A stretch of DNA of 64,000 nt from Carboxylicivirga longa (GCF_050589825.1 NZ_JBNGOZ010000024.1:4747-68746); one strand, 5' to 3'. Numbered from the stretch's first letter, positions 18,670 through 28,350 are shown. Program-made: numbers and translations. Notes: generated by a model not told the origin, from the letters alone.

Positions 18670-19383
18670 TTATTTCTGGGGATGCAACACAAAGACCCTT
18701 GCACCTGTGTGATCCATGGTAGTACATTGGCTGTGCCAAATTCTGTTGCCCAGATCAAGCTCTTCTTCAGCCAGCTTCCATCCACCCAAGGGCCTCAGGG
18801 CGTTGCGTGCTTCGTTGAAGGAAATGTAGTGATGCACAGGGCCATCCTCGCGGCTAAAGGCGCCAGTTGATAGGTGTACAACTTGCTTTTGACTGCTTAG
18901 TCGGTGTCCTGTAAATACTCTTGCGTGATTATTGGGTAGATTGGGATTAGGATGATCGGACCAAGTGCCTGAATAGCGGAATAACCATTTGCCATCAACA
19001 TACGCAAAGTATCGTGTTGAGGAGCCTGATCGCACGTTCCAGCCATTGCTTATGAGAAATTGCTCTATATTTTTTGAGGCTTCCAATTCGTCATTGGCGC
19101 GCAAGTCGATCCAGATAATATTAATGGGCTCCAGTATATCCGGATTATACCAGTTGAGCCAGTTGGCGATGGCATTTTCTTTCAAGGCTTTCTTTTTGAA
19201 CATCCACAGCCCAATAGAAGCCTCCAGGGTGTCTTCTTCCAAATAATTAATGCTAATGTTTTTCGTTAAGGCAAGATCAGGGGCATATGTTTTTGAGGAC
19301 GGCTTCACATAATCGTTGGCGCAACCATTGTAGATGATTGCGATAAATGTGATGGGTAAAAAGTACCTGAGGTTCATCATCAT
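18670..19383 (-). CDS. Predicted lipoprotein of unknown function
   Basis: A 237-residue protein. Its N terminus is a lipoprotein-type signal ending in YNGC (Cys21), so it is probably anchored in a membrane facing the periplasm. I do not recognise the family. The mature part is soluble, with many tryptophans and histidines, and shows no catalytic motif I can name. It is separated by 98 nt from the dehydrogenase gene on the same strand; whether they share a transcript is unclear. The ~225 nt upstream hold no gene. Confidence 0.65.
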   Translation of the reverse strand: MMMNLRYFLPITFIAIIYNGCANDYVKPSSKTYAPDLALTKNISINYLEEDTLEASIGLWMFKKKALKENAIANWLNWYNPDILEPINIIWIDLRANDELEASKNIEQFLISNGWNVRSGSSTRYFAYVDGKWLFRYSGTWSDHPNPNLPNNHARVFTGHRLSSQKQVVHLSTGAFSREDGPVHHYISFNEARNALRPLGGWKLAEEELDLGNRIWHSQCTTMDHTGARVFVLHPQK

Positions 19384-19512
19384 CTATTTTAATATTCGTG
19401 GAAAAAATAGAAAACAAATAGCAAGCTGGCGATAAAGGTGTGAGCGCTGTACCTGAGTTCGAACCCTTATAAATATAAACATTATTTTAATTGTAAACAA
19501 GGGTGTGCGTGT

Positions 19513-19542
19513 TTGTAGCTTTAACTAATTCGTGTAATTTTA
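19513..19542 (+). promoter_or_regulatory. Promoter of the 2-dehydropantoate reductase gene
   Basis: TTG (19513-19515), a 19-nt spacer and TAATTTTA (19535-19542) match the -33/-7 pattern with one base off in the -7 element. The leader would be about 60 nt. Confidence 0.55.
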
Positions 19543-19608
19543 CGATAGGGTTTATTATTAGTGCGAAGACCTTAAAATTAATGAGTAATACATATTTATC
19601 GGAAAGCT

Positions 19609-20556
19609 ATGAAGATTGCAATTATAGGAAGCGGGGGTGTAGGTGGATACTTTGGTGCTAAGTTGGCGCAAGCGGGTAATGACGTTACTTTCGTGGCTCG
19701 GGGAGCGCATTTAAAAGCCATCCGGGATAAGGGATTGTTGGTAAAGAGTATTAAAGGAGATATACACATTGCCGATGCACAGGCCACTGAGCGCATCTGG
19801 GATATTGACAAGGCCGATTTGGTTTTGACGGCTGTTAAGGCCTGGCAGGTGAAAGATATTAGGGATGAGGTAAAGCAAATACTGCATGATAGCAGTATCG
19901 TATTACCGCTGCAAAATGGTGTTATGGCTGCCGATGAGTTGGCCGAAGTGATACCCGGTAAACATGTTATGGGTGGCTTGTGTCGCATTTTTAGCCTGAT
20001 AGAAGCACCGGGGGTGGTCCATCATGTTGGTTTTAAGCCCGAGATTGTATTTGGCGAACGCAGTGGTGTGCACTCATCGCGTATGGATACATTAAGCCGC
20101 CTTTTTGAGCAGGCAGGCATAGCCCATAAGGCATCGCACGACATTGAAGCCGATGTATGGAAGAAGTTTATTTTTATTTGCACCAGCGCCTTGTTGGCTG
20201 TTACAAAAACCAGTTATGGTGAACTGCGCGATTTGAAAGAGACTCGAGAGATGATGGTGAGTTTGTTGAATGAAATCTATGCCGTGTCGCAGAAAAAAGG
20301 GGTGTCCATCAAAGCCGATTTTATTGAGAAGACGATAGCGGTGATTGACGCTGTGGACTATGATGCAACCTCTTCCTTAACACGAGACGTGTGGGCGGGT
20401 AAACCATCGGAAATTGAATATCAGAATGGAACGGTTGTTAAACTGGCAGAGCGATATGGAGTGGATGTGCCGCTCAACCGCTTTATCTATAATTGTATAT
20501 TGCCCATGGAATTGAAGGCGAGAGGGGAATTTGAGCGCCGTTCTAACAAACAATAA
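19609..20556 (+). CDS. panE: 2-dehydropantoate 2-reductase family protein
   Basis: NADPH-dependent reduction of ketopantoate to pantoate for CoA synthesis is the usual role of this family. The 315-residue protein starts with the Rossmann motif GSGGVGGYFGAKLA (residues 7-20). It contains the conserved lysine in KAWQVKD, LQNGV and GGLCRIF, and a helical C-terminal domain with WKKFIFIC and SSLTRDVWAGKPSEIEYQNG. Length is normal. Family members can act on other 2-oxo acids, so the substrate is not certain. It is probably followed on the same transcript by the SMR gene 69 nt downstream. Confidence 0.88.
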   Translation: MKIAIIGSGGVGGYFGAKLAQAGNDVTFVARGAHLKAIRDKGLLVKSIKGDIHIADAQATERIWDIDKADLVLTAVKAWQVKDIRDEVKQILHDSSIVLPLQNGVMAADELAEVIPGKHVMGGLCRIFSLIEAPGVVHHVGFKPEIVFGERSGVHSSRMDTLSRLFEQAGIAHKASHDIEADVWKKFIFICTSALLAVTKTSYGELRDLKETREMMVSLLNEIYAVSQKKGVSIKADFIEKTIAVIDAVDYDATSSLTRDVWAGKPSEIEYQNGTVVKLAERYGVDVPLNRFIYNCILPMELKARGEFERRSNKQ

Positions 20557-20625
20557 CTATCAGAGGTGGCAACTTTTGCCTGTAAGGTTTGTGTTGTGAG
20601 TCTTTATGTTTTGATAATAATCTAA

Positions 20626-20952
20626 ATGAATTGGATACTATTAATTATTGCCGGATTATTTGAAGTGGCCTTTGCGGCTTGTCTTGGAAAAGCCAAGGAA
20701 GCCACTGGCATCGATGCAGTTTATTGGTACATTGGTTTTCTTATTTGTCTGGCAATAAGTATGCTTTTACTTGTAAAAGTAACGCAGCATCTGGCCATTG
20801 GAACAGCTTATGCGGTTTGGACAGGAATTGGCGCCGTAGGAACAGTTTTGCTTGGTATTTTGCTTTTCAATGAACCGGCTACATTTTGGCGTCTTTTTTT
20901 TATTACTACTTTGATCGTCTCAATTATTGGTTTGAAAGTAGTATCGCAATAA
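20626..20952 (+). CDS. SMR-family exporter of the Gdx/SugE (guanidinium) type
   Basis: A 108-residue inner-membrane transporter with four helices. The essential glutamate of the SMR family is at residue 13 (GLFEV). The segment GTAYAVWTGIGAVGTVLLG is characteristic of the Gdx/SugE guanidinium-exporter branch and differs from the EmrE multidrug branch. It would exchange guanidinium for protons as an antiparallel dimer. I looked for a guanidine riboswitch in the 69 nt upstream and did not see one. It ends 8 nt from the convergent pgl gene, so the two 3' ends nearly touch. Confidence 0.9.
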   Translation: MNWILLIIAGLFEVAFAACLGKAKEATGIDAVYWYIGFLICLAISMLLLVKVTQHLAIGTAYAVWTGIGAVGTVLLGILLFNEPATFWRLFFITTLIVSIIGLKVVSQ

Positions 20953-20960
20953 TCAACTTG

Positions 20961-21668
20961 TCAGGGCCTTATTTTCGCAGCCGCTTCTTTATCCATAAGC
21001 CAAATTGTTTTGTTGGAATCTACCAAGGCGGCTGGGTAGTGTCTGTAATCGCCTCTCTGATTGATGATTTCATCTGCCTTTTCGGCCTTGTTGGCACCGG
21101 TTACCAAAAAGAAAATATTTTTACTATTGTTGATGACGGAACCGGTCAGGCTCACCCTGTTTTGACCGCTTACGGGATGTTGCGCCAGTACCGCAATGCT
21201 GTTGCTGTCCCATAAGTGTATCTGATGCGGAAAGATAGAGGCTGTATGTCCGTCGTCGCCCATGCCCAGCATCATAATGTCAAATTGAGGCCAACCGTTT
21301 ACTGTGGGTACATATTCCTCAATGGCATTGGTGTAGTCCACCAGGGCATCCTGCAAAGATAGTTCTCCTTTGACCCTGAAGATGTTAACTGCGCGTGTTT
21401 TTACATGATCGAAGAGATGCTCGCGTATCATGCCAAAATTACTTTCCGGATGATGGGGGGCCACGCAGCGCTCATCGCCCCAAAAGAATTTTAATCGGGT
21501 CCAGTCAATGGCCTTGGCATAACGGTGAGCCAGCACATCGAAGATGGCTTTGGGCGTGCTGCCGCCCGACAGTGCAATGCATAGATCGGGCTTTTGGCGT
21601 GTGGCTTCAAGTAAGAACTCCCCGAAATATTGGGCCAGTTGTTGTTTGGTGTCAAATATCTTTATCAT
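20961..21668 (-). CDS. pgl: 6-phosphogluconolactonase
   Basis: Hydrolyses 6-phosphogluconolactone in the oxidative pentose phosphate pathway. This 235-residue protein is of the DevB/NagB-like type: ALSGGSTPKAIFD binds the phosphate, FFWGDERCVAPHHPESN and MMLGMGDDGHTASIFP are conserved signatures. Length is normal. It lies 27 nt downstream of zwf, the enzyme of the preceding step, and they form an operon. Confidence 0.95.
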   Translation of the reverse strand: MIKIFDTKQQLAQYFGEFLLEATRQKPDLCIALSGGSTPKAIFDVLAHRYAKAIDWTRLKFFWGDERCVAPHHPESNFGMIREHLFDHVKTRAVNIFRVKGELSLQDALVDYTNAIEEYVPTVNGWPQFDIMMLGMGDDGHTASIFPHQIHLWDSNSIAVLAQHPVSGQNRVSLTGSVINNSKNIFFLVTGANKAEKADEIINQRGDYRHYPAALVDSNKTIWLMDKEAAAKIRP

Positions 21669-21695
21669 CTTTACCTTAATTTACTTCTATCCTTG

Positions 21696-23225
21696 TTACA
21701 ACTCACAATAATTGCCGTCATTGGCCAGGTTTTTACAGGGGTAGCGCCAGGTTATATCTTCTTCTTCAATTAGATTATCAGATACATCGGGGCCCCAGGT
21801 GCCGGCCGGATAGCCGTGAACCGGTATGCTATCGTCTTTTTTCCAAGCCTTTAGGATGGGGTCTACGAAGCGCCAGGCAGCCTCTACGGCATCGCCACGG
21901 TGATACAAGGTGCTGTCGCCCAGCATACAGTCCAGCAGCAAACGCTCGTAGGCACTGGGTAGATAAGTATCAGAAAGGTCGCTGTAATGAAAGTCCATGT
22001 TTACGTTCTGTACCTTAAAGCCGGCACCCGGCACCTTCATACCAAATTTCAATAACACGCCTTCGTCGGGCTGAATGCGGATGACCAGCTGGTTGTAGTT
22101 CTTACTGATATTGGCATCGTTGACAAACAGGTGATGCGGCGTTGATTTAAAGTGTATCACAATTTCAGTAACACGGGTAGGCAGCATCTTGCCACTGCGG
22201 ATGTAAAAAGGTACATCGGCCCAGCGCCAGTTGTCAATAAACAGCTTGATGGCGGCGAAAGTTTCAGTGCGTGAATCAGGTGCCACACCGGTTTCATCGC
22301 GATATCCCTTTACCGCTTCGCCTTTAATGTGTGATGCCGTGTACTGTCCACGAATGGCATATTTACTCACTTCTTCTTCCTTTATTGGGCGTAGCGAGTG
22401 AAATACTTTGGCTATTTCATTGCGGATATTGTATGAGTCAATAAGGGTAGGGGGCTCCATGGCGACTAATCCCACCAGCAGCAGCAAGTGATTTTGAATC
22501 ATATCGCGCAGGGCACCCGATCCTTCGTAATAACCGCCACGCATGCCCACGCCAATATTTTCAGCACCGGTTATTTCTACATGGTGGATGTAATTGCGGT
22601 TCCAGAGTGGTTCGAAGATACCGTTAGAGAAGCGGGTGACCAAGAGGTTCTGAACCGTTTCTTTACCCAGGTAGTGGTCGATGCGGTAAATCTGCTCCTC
22701 ATGAAAGCTGTTGAGTAAATCTGCATTGAGTTTCTGCGCAGTTTCAAGGTCGTAGCCGAAGGGTTTTTCAACAATAAGGCGCCTGAAGCCCTGTGATTCG
22801 TCGGTGAGCCCTTGCTTGGCCAGTTGCGCCGGTATTATTTCATACATACTGGGTGGGGTAGCCATGTAAAAGATAATGTTGTTGTCAGTCTGACAGGCTT
22901 CATCCAGTTCGCGCAGTTTTCCTTTCAGCAGGCAATATTCATCCGGTTCCTTGGTGTCGAATGAGAAATAGTGCAATTTCTCCAAATATTGATTGAGCTT
23001 TCCATCATCCGACGGCTTATTGAGTGCAAACTGTTGTATGCCCTCCTTCATTTTTTTTCTAAAAGCCCGGTTGCCAAGTTCGGTTCGTCCAAGTCCCAGT
23101 ATGGCGAATTTTTCGGGTAACAGCCCTTGGTTAAAGAGATCAAAAACGGCGGGTACCAGCTTGCGGTAGGTAAGGTCGCCCGAAGCGCCAAAGATGACAA
23201 GTATATGATTTTTTGCTTGATGCAT
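21696..23225 (-). CDS. zwf: Glucose-6-phosphate 1-dehydrogenase
   Basis: Oxidises glucose 6-phosphate with NAD(P)+, giving NADPH and 6-phosphogluconolactone. The N-terminal Rossmann motif is FGASGDLTYRKL. The catalytic signature RIDHYLGKE and the substrate-binding VEKPFG are both present. The open frame begins with TTG at 23246, but the ATG at 23225 (MHQAKNHILVIFGASGDL) is a better start and gives 509 residues, the usual length. It is followed by pgl in the same operon. A weak promoter (TTG, 21 nt, TATCTTG at about 23260-23290) is possible upstream. Confidence 0.96.
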   Translation of the reverse strand: MHQAKNHILVIFGASGDLTYRKLVPAVFDLFNQGLLPEKFAILGLGRTELGNRAFRKKMKEGIQQFALNKPSDDGKLNQYLEKLHYFSFDTKEPDEYCLLKGKLRELDEACQTDNNIIFYMATPPSMYEIIPAQLAKQGLTDESQGFRRLIVEKPFGYDLETAQKLNADLLNSFHEEQIYRIDHYLGKETVQNLLVTRFSNGIFEPLWNRNYIHHVEITGAENIGVGMRGGYYEGSGALRDMIQNHLLLLVGLVAMEPPTLIDSYNIRNEIAKVFHSLRPIKEEEVSKYAIRGQYTASHIKGEAVKGYRDETGVAPDSRTETFAAIKLFIDNWRWADVPFYIRSGKMLPTRVTEIVIHFKSTPHHLFVNDANISKNYNQLVIRIQPDEGVLLKFGMKVPGAGFKVQNVNMDFHYSDLSDTYLPSAYERLLLDCMLGDSTLYHRGDAVEAAWRFVDPILKAWKKDDSIPVHGYPAGTWGPDVSDNLIEEEDITWRYPCKNLANDGNYCEL

Positions 23226-23313
23226 ATTCTGTGGTGTTATAATCAATGAAAATCACCTGCAAGATAGTAAACAGGCCTTCATTTTAACAAGTGCTGCGTT
23301 GGTATTGTTTGCT

Positions 23314-25947
23314 TTAATTGATGTTGATGCCTACTCTGAAGCCCCATCGTGCATAACGGCCGTCTTCAAAACCGGCAAATACACCGGTGCTGCCAATCAG
23401 GAAGATTTGGTTCAGACTGTAACCCACTTCAGCATAGTTTTTATAGTGAGGCTGTGTCAGGTAACTTGCATATAAGTTTTCGGTCCACAGGCGGTTGCTG
23501 AGTACAGGTAAAAATTTAAGCAGCAGATAGGGTGTTGTGTAGGATGCATGAGCCTGGGCATACCATTCGTTGGTGCTATGGCGATAGTCGTCTAGCAGCA
23601 TATAAGCGTTTTCCCACGATTTAAAATTAACCGGTATCTCCGATGTGTTAAAATGCCTGAAACGCGAAAAATGCATCTGTCTGTTTCGTGTGAAATAACC
23701 GGCACCTACCTGCCAGTTGAAGGCGTTGGATATGCCCCATTCTTTTTTCTGTGATACCTCACCACTGATTTGTTCATAGTCGGCATCGCTGCCTAATAAA
23801 TTATTTATGCCGCGTTGATACTTTAGCCTGATTGTAGGGTACCTGGAGCCCACGTTGTATTTTCGTCCTTTGTAAATACGATAGCGCATCCGGGGCGTGT
23901 AGCTTATTTCAGCGGAAGTGAAAAGATCTGCCTGACCTACTAAGTGCTCGGGTCTTAGTTCATCATTGGGAGGAATGTTAAGCGCATAATCTTTATCATT
24001 ATTAATAATTGACCAGTTGGTGTGGTTTTTCAGGGGCTTGTATGAACTGTAGGAAGCCCTTAGACGGACGCGCATACCATGTACAGGTTCAAAAGAACCA
24101 TTGATGGCTGCATAATCCTTCTGATATAATTTCATATAATGATCTTTAAAAAGCAAAGACGAGAACATGTTTAAGGTACGGTCGATGCCATATTGGCCAT
24201 TGAAGTCTTGGCTTTGCTGACCGCCGGATAATCCAATGTTAGCACGGCTTTTCTTACCAAAGTTATACCGTGCCTTGGCTTTCCACAATACCTTTTTACG
24301 GGCAAAGGCATACGATATCTTAGGTTCAAGGTTCAGGGAGCGAAATGAGTCCACTTGGTGACGCAGTGTTAAACCTTGCGCATAACTCCAGCCGTCAACG
24401 GCATTAAAATCAATCTGACTCAGGCCTATTAAGCCATCATAGGAGATGCGGGTGGCCGAGTCTTTCGCATAAAAAGTATGTCCACTAAGGAAGCCACCAG
24501 AGACTTTGCTAAACAGAGATCTTCCTTTTTTTACGCTCCCAATTGTGTCAGTTTCAATTGTGGCCAGTTTAATAGAGTCTTTTATTTCAAAGCTACGCAA
24601 TTCATCACGGGTAAGAGGGATGGGGCGCATGCTTTCCCAGTAGCTCGAATCTCGCTTAATGCTATCTTTCTTGTGTGTTACCTTGTAGGTGTTTTTTATT
24701 TCAAGTGTTTCCTCTTTAGCCGCTTCTTCTTTGCGCGATTCTTTTTCGATCAGGCGCGAGAGTTTTATCATATCGCGGTTCGATAACTCTTCCTTAGCCA
24801 ATAGCTCTTCCATCTTCTTTTGCTGGCGGGTCATTTCTTCGTGCTGCCTGGCCTGTTGTTCAGCGGCTTCTTCCGCTGCATATTGCTTCATAAGGGAGGA
24901 TGGTACGGGTAGTTGCGTATTGAGTTTTATATCATCGTACTTGACTGATCCGGCATAGCGAAAATCAGCCTTCACACCCATTATTGATGCTTTTAGATGG
25001 AAATGGTGACTGATGGGCAGCCACGAGCGCTCTTTGACCGGTGCATATACTTGCTTAATGTTTATAGTGCCGAAAAAAGCCTTGTTAGTTACATCAATAG
25101 AATGAATGTTCCACAGCTTATCAACGATGTAAATATACCCGCTGTAGGTTTGCTGACTCTTGCGTTTGGGCACAACCTTAATTTTGTTGACAGCCACATC
25201 GCCTTCATAGAAAAAGCCTTCATAAACATATTTGTAATGCGAAAAGGCATTGGGTGCCAGCGGTGAAATGGCCATATCCTGATGGGGTTCGTAAAAGCTG
25301 TAGGTGATGTAAGCTATCACATGTTCTTCTTCAGGATCCGGGAAGGTAGAACGCGATGAAATGACAGTGTGGTTGTAGGAGTCGGGAGCTGTAAAGGCGA
25401 TCTCATTTAGCGATTCCATGGTGTAGGTTTTGCCTTCCTCAATGATGAGTTCGTTATCTTCTAACTCAGCATTCATCATTTTCTCAATCAGTTTGGGTAT
25501 TTTCTTCATCAGTAAACTGCCCTTGAGGTATACTTCCGCACTGTATTGCTCCGTTTGGCGTTGGTAATAAGGGGCAAGGCTTATTGCTTTTCGCATAATG
25601 GGATAGGCCGGATCCTCACCGCCGGAATAGACCCGTACTTCTTTAATTCGGTACGCTTGTTTTTTAAGAATAATGTTGTTGGTAATGTATGTGTTGTTAA
25701 TATTAACCATTAGCTCTGTTTTTTGAAAACCCAGACCTTGAAAGATGATCGTATACTTGCCAGCGGGCAATTGAATTTCGTATTCACCCAGTTCATTGGT
25801 AGTTGTACCGCTAGTGGTTTCTTTTAGGTAGATGGTAGCAAAGGGTATGGTATTTCCGGCTTCGTCTGTCACGGTTCCTTTTACGCCTTGGGCAAATATT
25901 AAGGACGGAAGCATTAACAGGAGCCCAACAAGATAACTTTTGCTCAT
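23314..25947 (-). CDS. DUF5686 outer-membrane protein with carboxypeptidase-like N-terminal domain
   Basis: An 877-residue surface protein found widely in Bacteroidota. After a signal peptide (about 1-19) comes a carboxypeptidase D regulatory-like beta-sandwich (GVKGTVTDEAGNTIPFATIYL to about residue 100). The DUF5686 region and a large beta-barrel-like C-terminal part follow. Between about 355 and 420 is a strongly charged, Glu/Lys-rich segment likely to form a helix or coiled coil. Function of the family is not established. A perfect 22-nt palindrome lies 34 nt upstream of its ATG. Confidence 0.85.
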   Translation of the reverse strand: MSKSYLVGLLLMLPSLIFAQGVKGTVTDEAGNTIPFATIYLKETTSGTTTNELGEYEIQLPAGKYTIIFQGLGFQKTELMVNINNTYITNNIILKKQAYRIKEVRVYSGGEDPAYPIMRKAISLAPYYQRQTEQYSAEVYLKGSLLMKKIPKLIEKMMNAELEDNELIIEEGKTYTMESLNEIAFTAPDSYNHTVISSRSTFPDPEEEHVIAYITYSFYEPHQDMAISPLAPNAFSHYKYVYEGFFYEGDVAVNKIKVVPKRKSQQTYSGYIYIVDKLWNIHSIDVTNKAFFGTINIKQVYAPVKERSWLPISHHFHLKASIMGVKADFRYAGSVKYDDIKLNTQLPVPSSLMKQYAAEEAAEQQARQHEEMTRQQKKMEELLAKEELSNRDMIKLSRLIEKESRKEEAAKEETLEIKNTYKVTHKKDSIKRDSSYWESMRPIPLTRDELRSFEIKDSIKLATIETDTIGSVKKGRSLFSKVSGGFLSGHTFYAKDSATRISYDGLIGLSQIDFNAVDGWSYAQGLTLRHQVDSFRSLNLEPKISYAFARKKVLWKAKARYNFGKKSRANIGLSGGQQSQDFNGQYGIDRTLNMFSSLLFKDHYMKLYQKDYAAINGSFEPVHGMRVRLRASYSSYKPLKNHTNWSIINNDKDYALNIPPNDELRPEHLVGQADLFTSAEISYTPRMRYRIYKGRKYNVGSRYPTIRLKYQRGINNLLGSDADYEQISGEVSQKKEWGISNAFNWQVGAGYFTRNRQMHFSRFRHFNTSEIPVNFKSWENAYMLLDDYRHSTNEWYAQAHASYTTPYLLLKFLPVLSNRLWTENLYASYLTQPHYKNYAEVGYSLNQIFLIGSTGVFAGFEDGRYARWGFRVGININ

Positions 25948-25980
25948 AGGATTAGCATTACAGGTTTGGTTTAAGTTGAA

Positions 25981-26002
25981 TAACTGAATACATGTTCAGT
26001 TA
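25981..26002. promoter_or_regulatory. Palindrome upstream of the DUF5686 gene, candidate operator
   Basis: TAACTGAA (25981-25988), spacer TACATG and TTCAGTTA (25995-26002) form a perfect 8-6-8 palindrome. It is 34 nt upstream of the start of the minus-strand gene, where a repressor or activator could bind. The regulator is not known. Confidence 0.45.
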
Positions 26003-26124
26003 ATAGGTTTAACTAAATTATATATTTTATCGAACGCTATTAATAAAATAGCACCCAATGAATAATAATTTCATTGTAAGGCGAACTGAAGTCAATAAAG
26101 GTTACAGAAGGGCGTGAAGTTTTT

Positions 26125-26886
26125 TTAGAAGCTCAGGCTGAATGAATTGTTGATGGTGTAAAACAAGGGATCCACCTCGGGCGGTACCAAATTATCATAG
26201 TCCAGCCGCACGTAAAGCGCAAAAGCAAACTTCTTCGTAATCTTTACATTGAAGCGTGTCTCGCTCCAGATGCGGAAATCAGCCGGATCGGAATAGTCCG
26301 GTTCGTAATAGGTGCTGTGCGATATAGAGGCATTGGGAGCCATTTTCCAATCGGTTGAGAGCATGGAGCTAAATTTAACCAGGCTTTTGCGACGTTGGTA
26401 ATCACTGGTCTCAAACAGTTCATTTAGGTAAATGGTGTAGGCTACTATAAATAATGAGAATTTATCTTTATCGGCTATGTTAAAACGTGGTCCACCGCCA
26501 AATACGTGACGGTGCTTTAGTTGTTTTACCCGGTTGTACTGATATTGGTAAAAGGCCTCGGCAATAATAATTTTGTCGGGCACCCAATAGTTATATTTAA
26601 ACATAAGGCCGCCATTGTTCATGTTGCGTTTGTCATCGACCTTACTAAAGCTTACATCGGTTGAAAATAAGTAAGTATTATCGTTGTCGTTATACTGCAG
26701 CTTAAGGCGCGACATGAGTTGAGTCATATCAGTAGTAGTATGCACAAAATTAAGGCCTACATTAACATCCCCCTGAAAGCCCTTGTTGGGATTTTTGGTG
26801 CGGCGCTTGTCAATGCTTACAATTTGTGTCATCGCAAGTGTGCTGATACAGGAAACAAGCAAAAGCGTAAGTAGTTTTTTGTACAT
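26125..26886 (-). CDS. DUF481 family outer-membrane protein
   Basis: A 253-residue protein with a signal peptide (MYKKLLTLLLVSCISTLAMTQ) and a barrel-like pattern of alternating residues. The organisation, with a GDVNVGLNFVHTT start and conserved LKLQYNDND, FSTDVSFSK and GGGPRFNI segments, fits the DUF481 / salt-induced outer-membrane protein family. The frame is open to 26904, but that start lies within the -7 element at 26904-26911; the ATG at 26886 is more likely. It is in the same orientation as the DUF5686 gene, 177 nt away, and may be transcribed alone. Confidence 0.78.
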   Translation of the reverse strand: MYKKLLTLLLVSCISTLAMTQIVSIDKRRTKNPNKGFQGDVNVGLNFVHTTTDMTQLMSRLKLQYNDNDNTYLFSTDVSFSKVDDKRNMNNGGLMFKYNYWVPDKIIIAEAFYQYQYNRVKQLKHRHVFGGGPRFNIADKDKFSLFIVAYTIYLNELFETSDYQRRKSLVKFSSMLSTDWKMAPNASISHSTYYEPDYSDPADFRIWSETRFNVKITKKFAFALYVRLDYDNLVPPEVDPLFYTINNSFSLSF

Positions 26887-26903
26887 ACAAAGCAATTTTT
26901 GCA

Positions 26904-26911
26904 CAAAAATA
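26904..26911 (-). promoter_or_regulatory. -7 element of the DUF481 gene
   Basis: TATTTTTG on the minus strand matches TANNTTTG. No TTG was seen at the -33 position. It decides the start at 26886. Confidence 0.5.
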
Positions 26912-27006
26912 GGTTTTCTCCTGACATAAGAAAATATGGCCTATACTTGCCCGTAAGTGGATTATTAAAAATGCATAAAATCATGAATTTTCTACCGCTT
27001 AAAATT

Positions 27007-27014
27007 TACATTTG
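27007..27014 (+). promoter_or_regulatory. -7 element of the aminotransferase gene
   Basis: TACATTTG matches TANNTTTG and is 39 nt before the ATG at 27054. No TTG is evident at -33. Confidence 0.5.
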
Positions 27015-27053
27015 TGAGTAGTTAATTTTATCAATCGAAAAAAAACCTACACA

Positions 27054-28253
27054 ATGCCTAATATTTCTACAAGAGGACAACAGATGCCTGCTTCGCCCAT
27101 TCGCAAGCTCGTACCTTTCGCGGAAGCCGCAAAGAGCAGGGGAACAAAGGTGTATCACTTAAATATTGGCCAGCCCGATATTAAAACACCGGAAGTGGCG
27201 CTTGATGCCATTCGTAATATCGATCTGAAGGTGGTTGAATATAGTCATTCGGCTGGTATTGAAACTTATCGTAAAAAATTGGCCGGCATGTATCGTAGCA
27301 TTGATATACCGGTTGATGAAAATGAGATATTAATAACAGCGGGTGGATCAGAAGCCATTACCTTTGCCTTTTTAAGCTGCCTTAACCCTGGTGATGAGGT
27401 AATTATACCAGAACCTTTCTATGCCAACTATAATGGTTTTGCTGTATCTGCCGGCCTTGTGGTAAAACCCATTCGTTCATATATTGATGAAGGTTTTGCC
27501 CTACCCGCCATCGAAGAGTTTGAAAGGTTGATAGGTCCTAAAACAAAGGGTATTGTTATTTGTAATCCCAATAATCCAACCGGCTATCTTTATTCCCAGG
27601 ACGAGATGGATCAGCTGAAGCAGCTTGTGTTAAAGCATGATTTATATCTCTTTTCCGATGAGGTATATCGTGAGTTTTGCTATGATGGAGAGAAGCATAT
27701 CTCGGCCATGCATCTCAAGGGAATTGAAGATAACGTGGTTATGTTCGACTCTGTTTCAAAGCGTTATAGTGAGTGTGGTGTGCGCATTGGTGCTCTGGTA
27801 ACCAAAAATAAAGCCATTGTGGAAACAGCGCTTAAGTTTGGGCAGGCGCGTCTGAGTCCTCCGGGCTTTGGTCAGATTGCAGCTGAGGCCTCGCTCGACA
27901 CTCCCCGGGAGTATTTCGAGGAAGTTTATCAGGAGTATATCGATCGTCGTAATTTTCTGGTGGAAGGGCTCAATAGAATAGAGGGTGTTTACACCCCTAT
28001 GCCCAAAGGTGCTTTTTATACGGTGGCCAAGCTGCCCATCGATGATTCTGATGTTTTTTGTCAGTGGATTTTAAGCGATTTTTCCTACAAAGGACAATCG
28101 GTGATGATGGCGCCAGCCTCGGGTTTTTATAGTACGCCCGGTGCCGGTAAAGATGAGGTACGCATCGCCTATGTGTTGAATAAGGAAGACCTGGCAAATG
28201 CCCTTGAAACACTCGAGGCTGCCCTGAAAGCTTATCCGGGGCGCACCTGTTAG
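27054..28253 (+). CDS. Class I/II aminotransferase (aspartate aminotransferase-like)
   Basis: PLP-dependent transaminase of 399 residues. The fold type I signatures are in order: AGGSEAITFAF, ICNPNNPTGYLYS, FSDEVYREF, and the PLP lysine in SVSKRYSECGVRIGA. A conserved arginine for the substrate carboxylate is in KDEVRIAYV near the C terminus. The family suggests transfer between aspartate or another amino acid and 2-oxoglutarate; the donor cannot be fixed from sequence. It is monocistronic, with its own promoter element and terminator. Confidence 0.92.
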   Translation: MPNISTRGQQMPASPIRKLVPFAEAAKSRGTKVYHLNIGQPDIKTPEVALDAIRNIDLKVVEYSHSAGIETYRKKLAGMYRSIDIPVDENEILITAGGSEAITFAFLSCLNPGDEVIIPEPFYANYNGFAVSAGLVVKPIRSYIDEGFALPAIEEFERLIGPKTKGIVICNPNNPTGYLYSQDEMDQLKQLVLKHDLYLFSDEVYREFCYDGEKHISAMHLKGIEDNVVMFDSVSKRYSECGVRIGALVTKNKAIVETALKFGQARLSPPGFGQIAAEASLDTPREYFEEVYQEYIDRRNFLVEGLNRIEGVYTPMPKGAFYTVAKLPIDDSDVFCQWILSDFSYKGQSVMMAPASGFYSTPGAGKDEVRIAYVLNKEDLANALETLEAALKAYPGRTC

Positions 28254-28278
28254 GTGTTTACAATATAAAATATTTTAC

Positions 28279-28325
28279 AAATGGGTAATAGGCAGTTACA
28301 AGCTGCTTATTGCCCATTTTATTTT
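28279..28325 (+). terminator. Terminator after the aminotransferase gene
   Basis: AAATGGGTAATAGGCAG (28279-28295) pairs with CTGCTTATTGCCCATTT (28303-28319) with a few mismatches, followed by a T-rich run. Confidence 0.75.
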
Positions 28326-28350
28326 TAGCGGGTAATGTGCTCACTTTTTC

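Noticed and set aside
20557..20625. Possible guanidine riboswitch before the Gdx-like exporter
   Set aside because: Only 69 nt are available and no ykkC-type core or paired ACGR loops could be seen.
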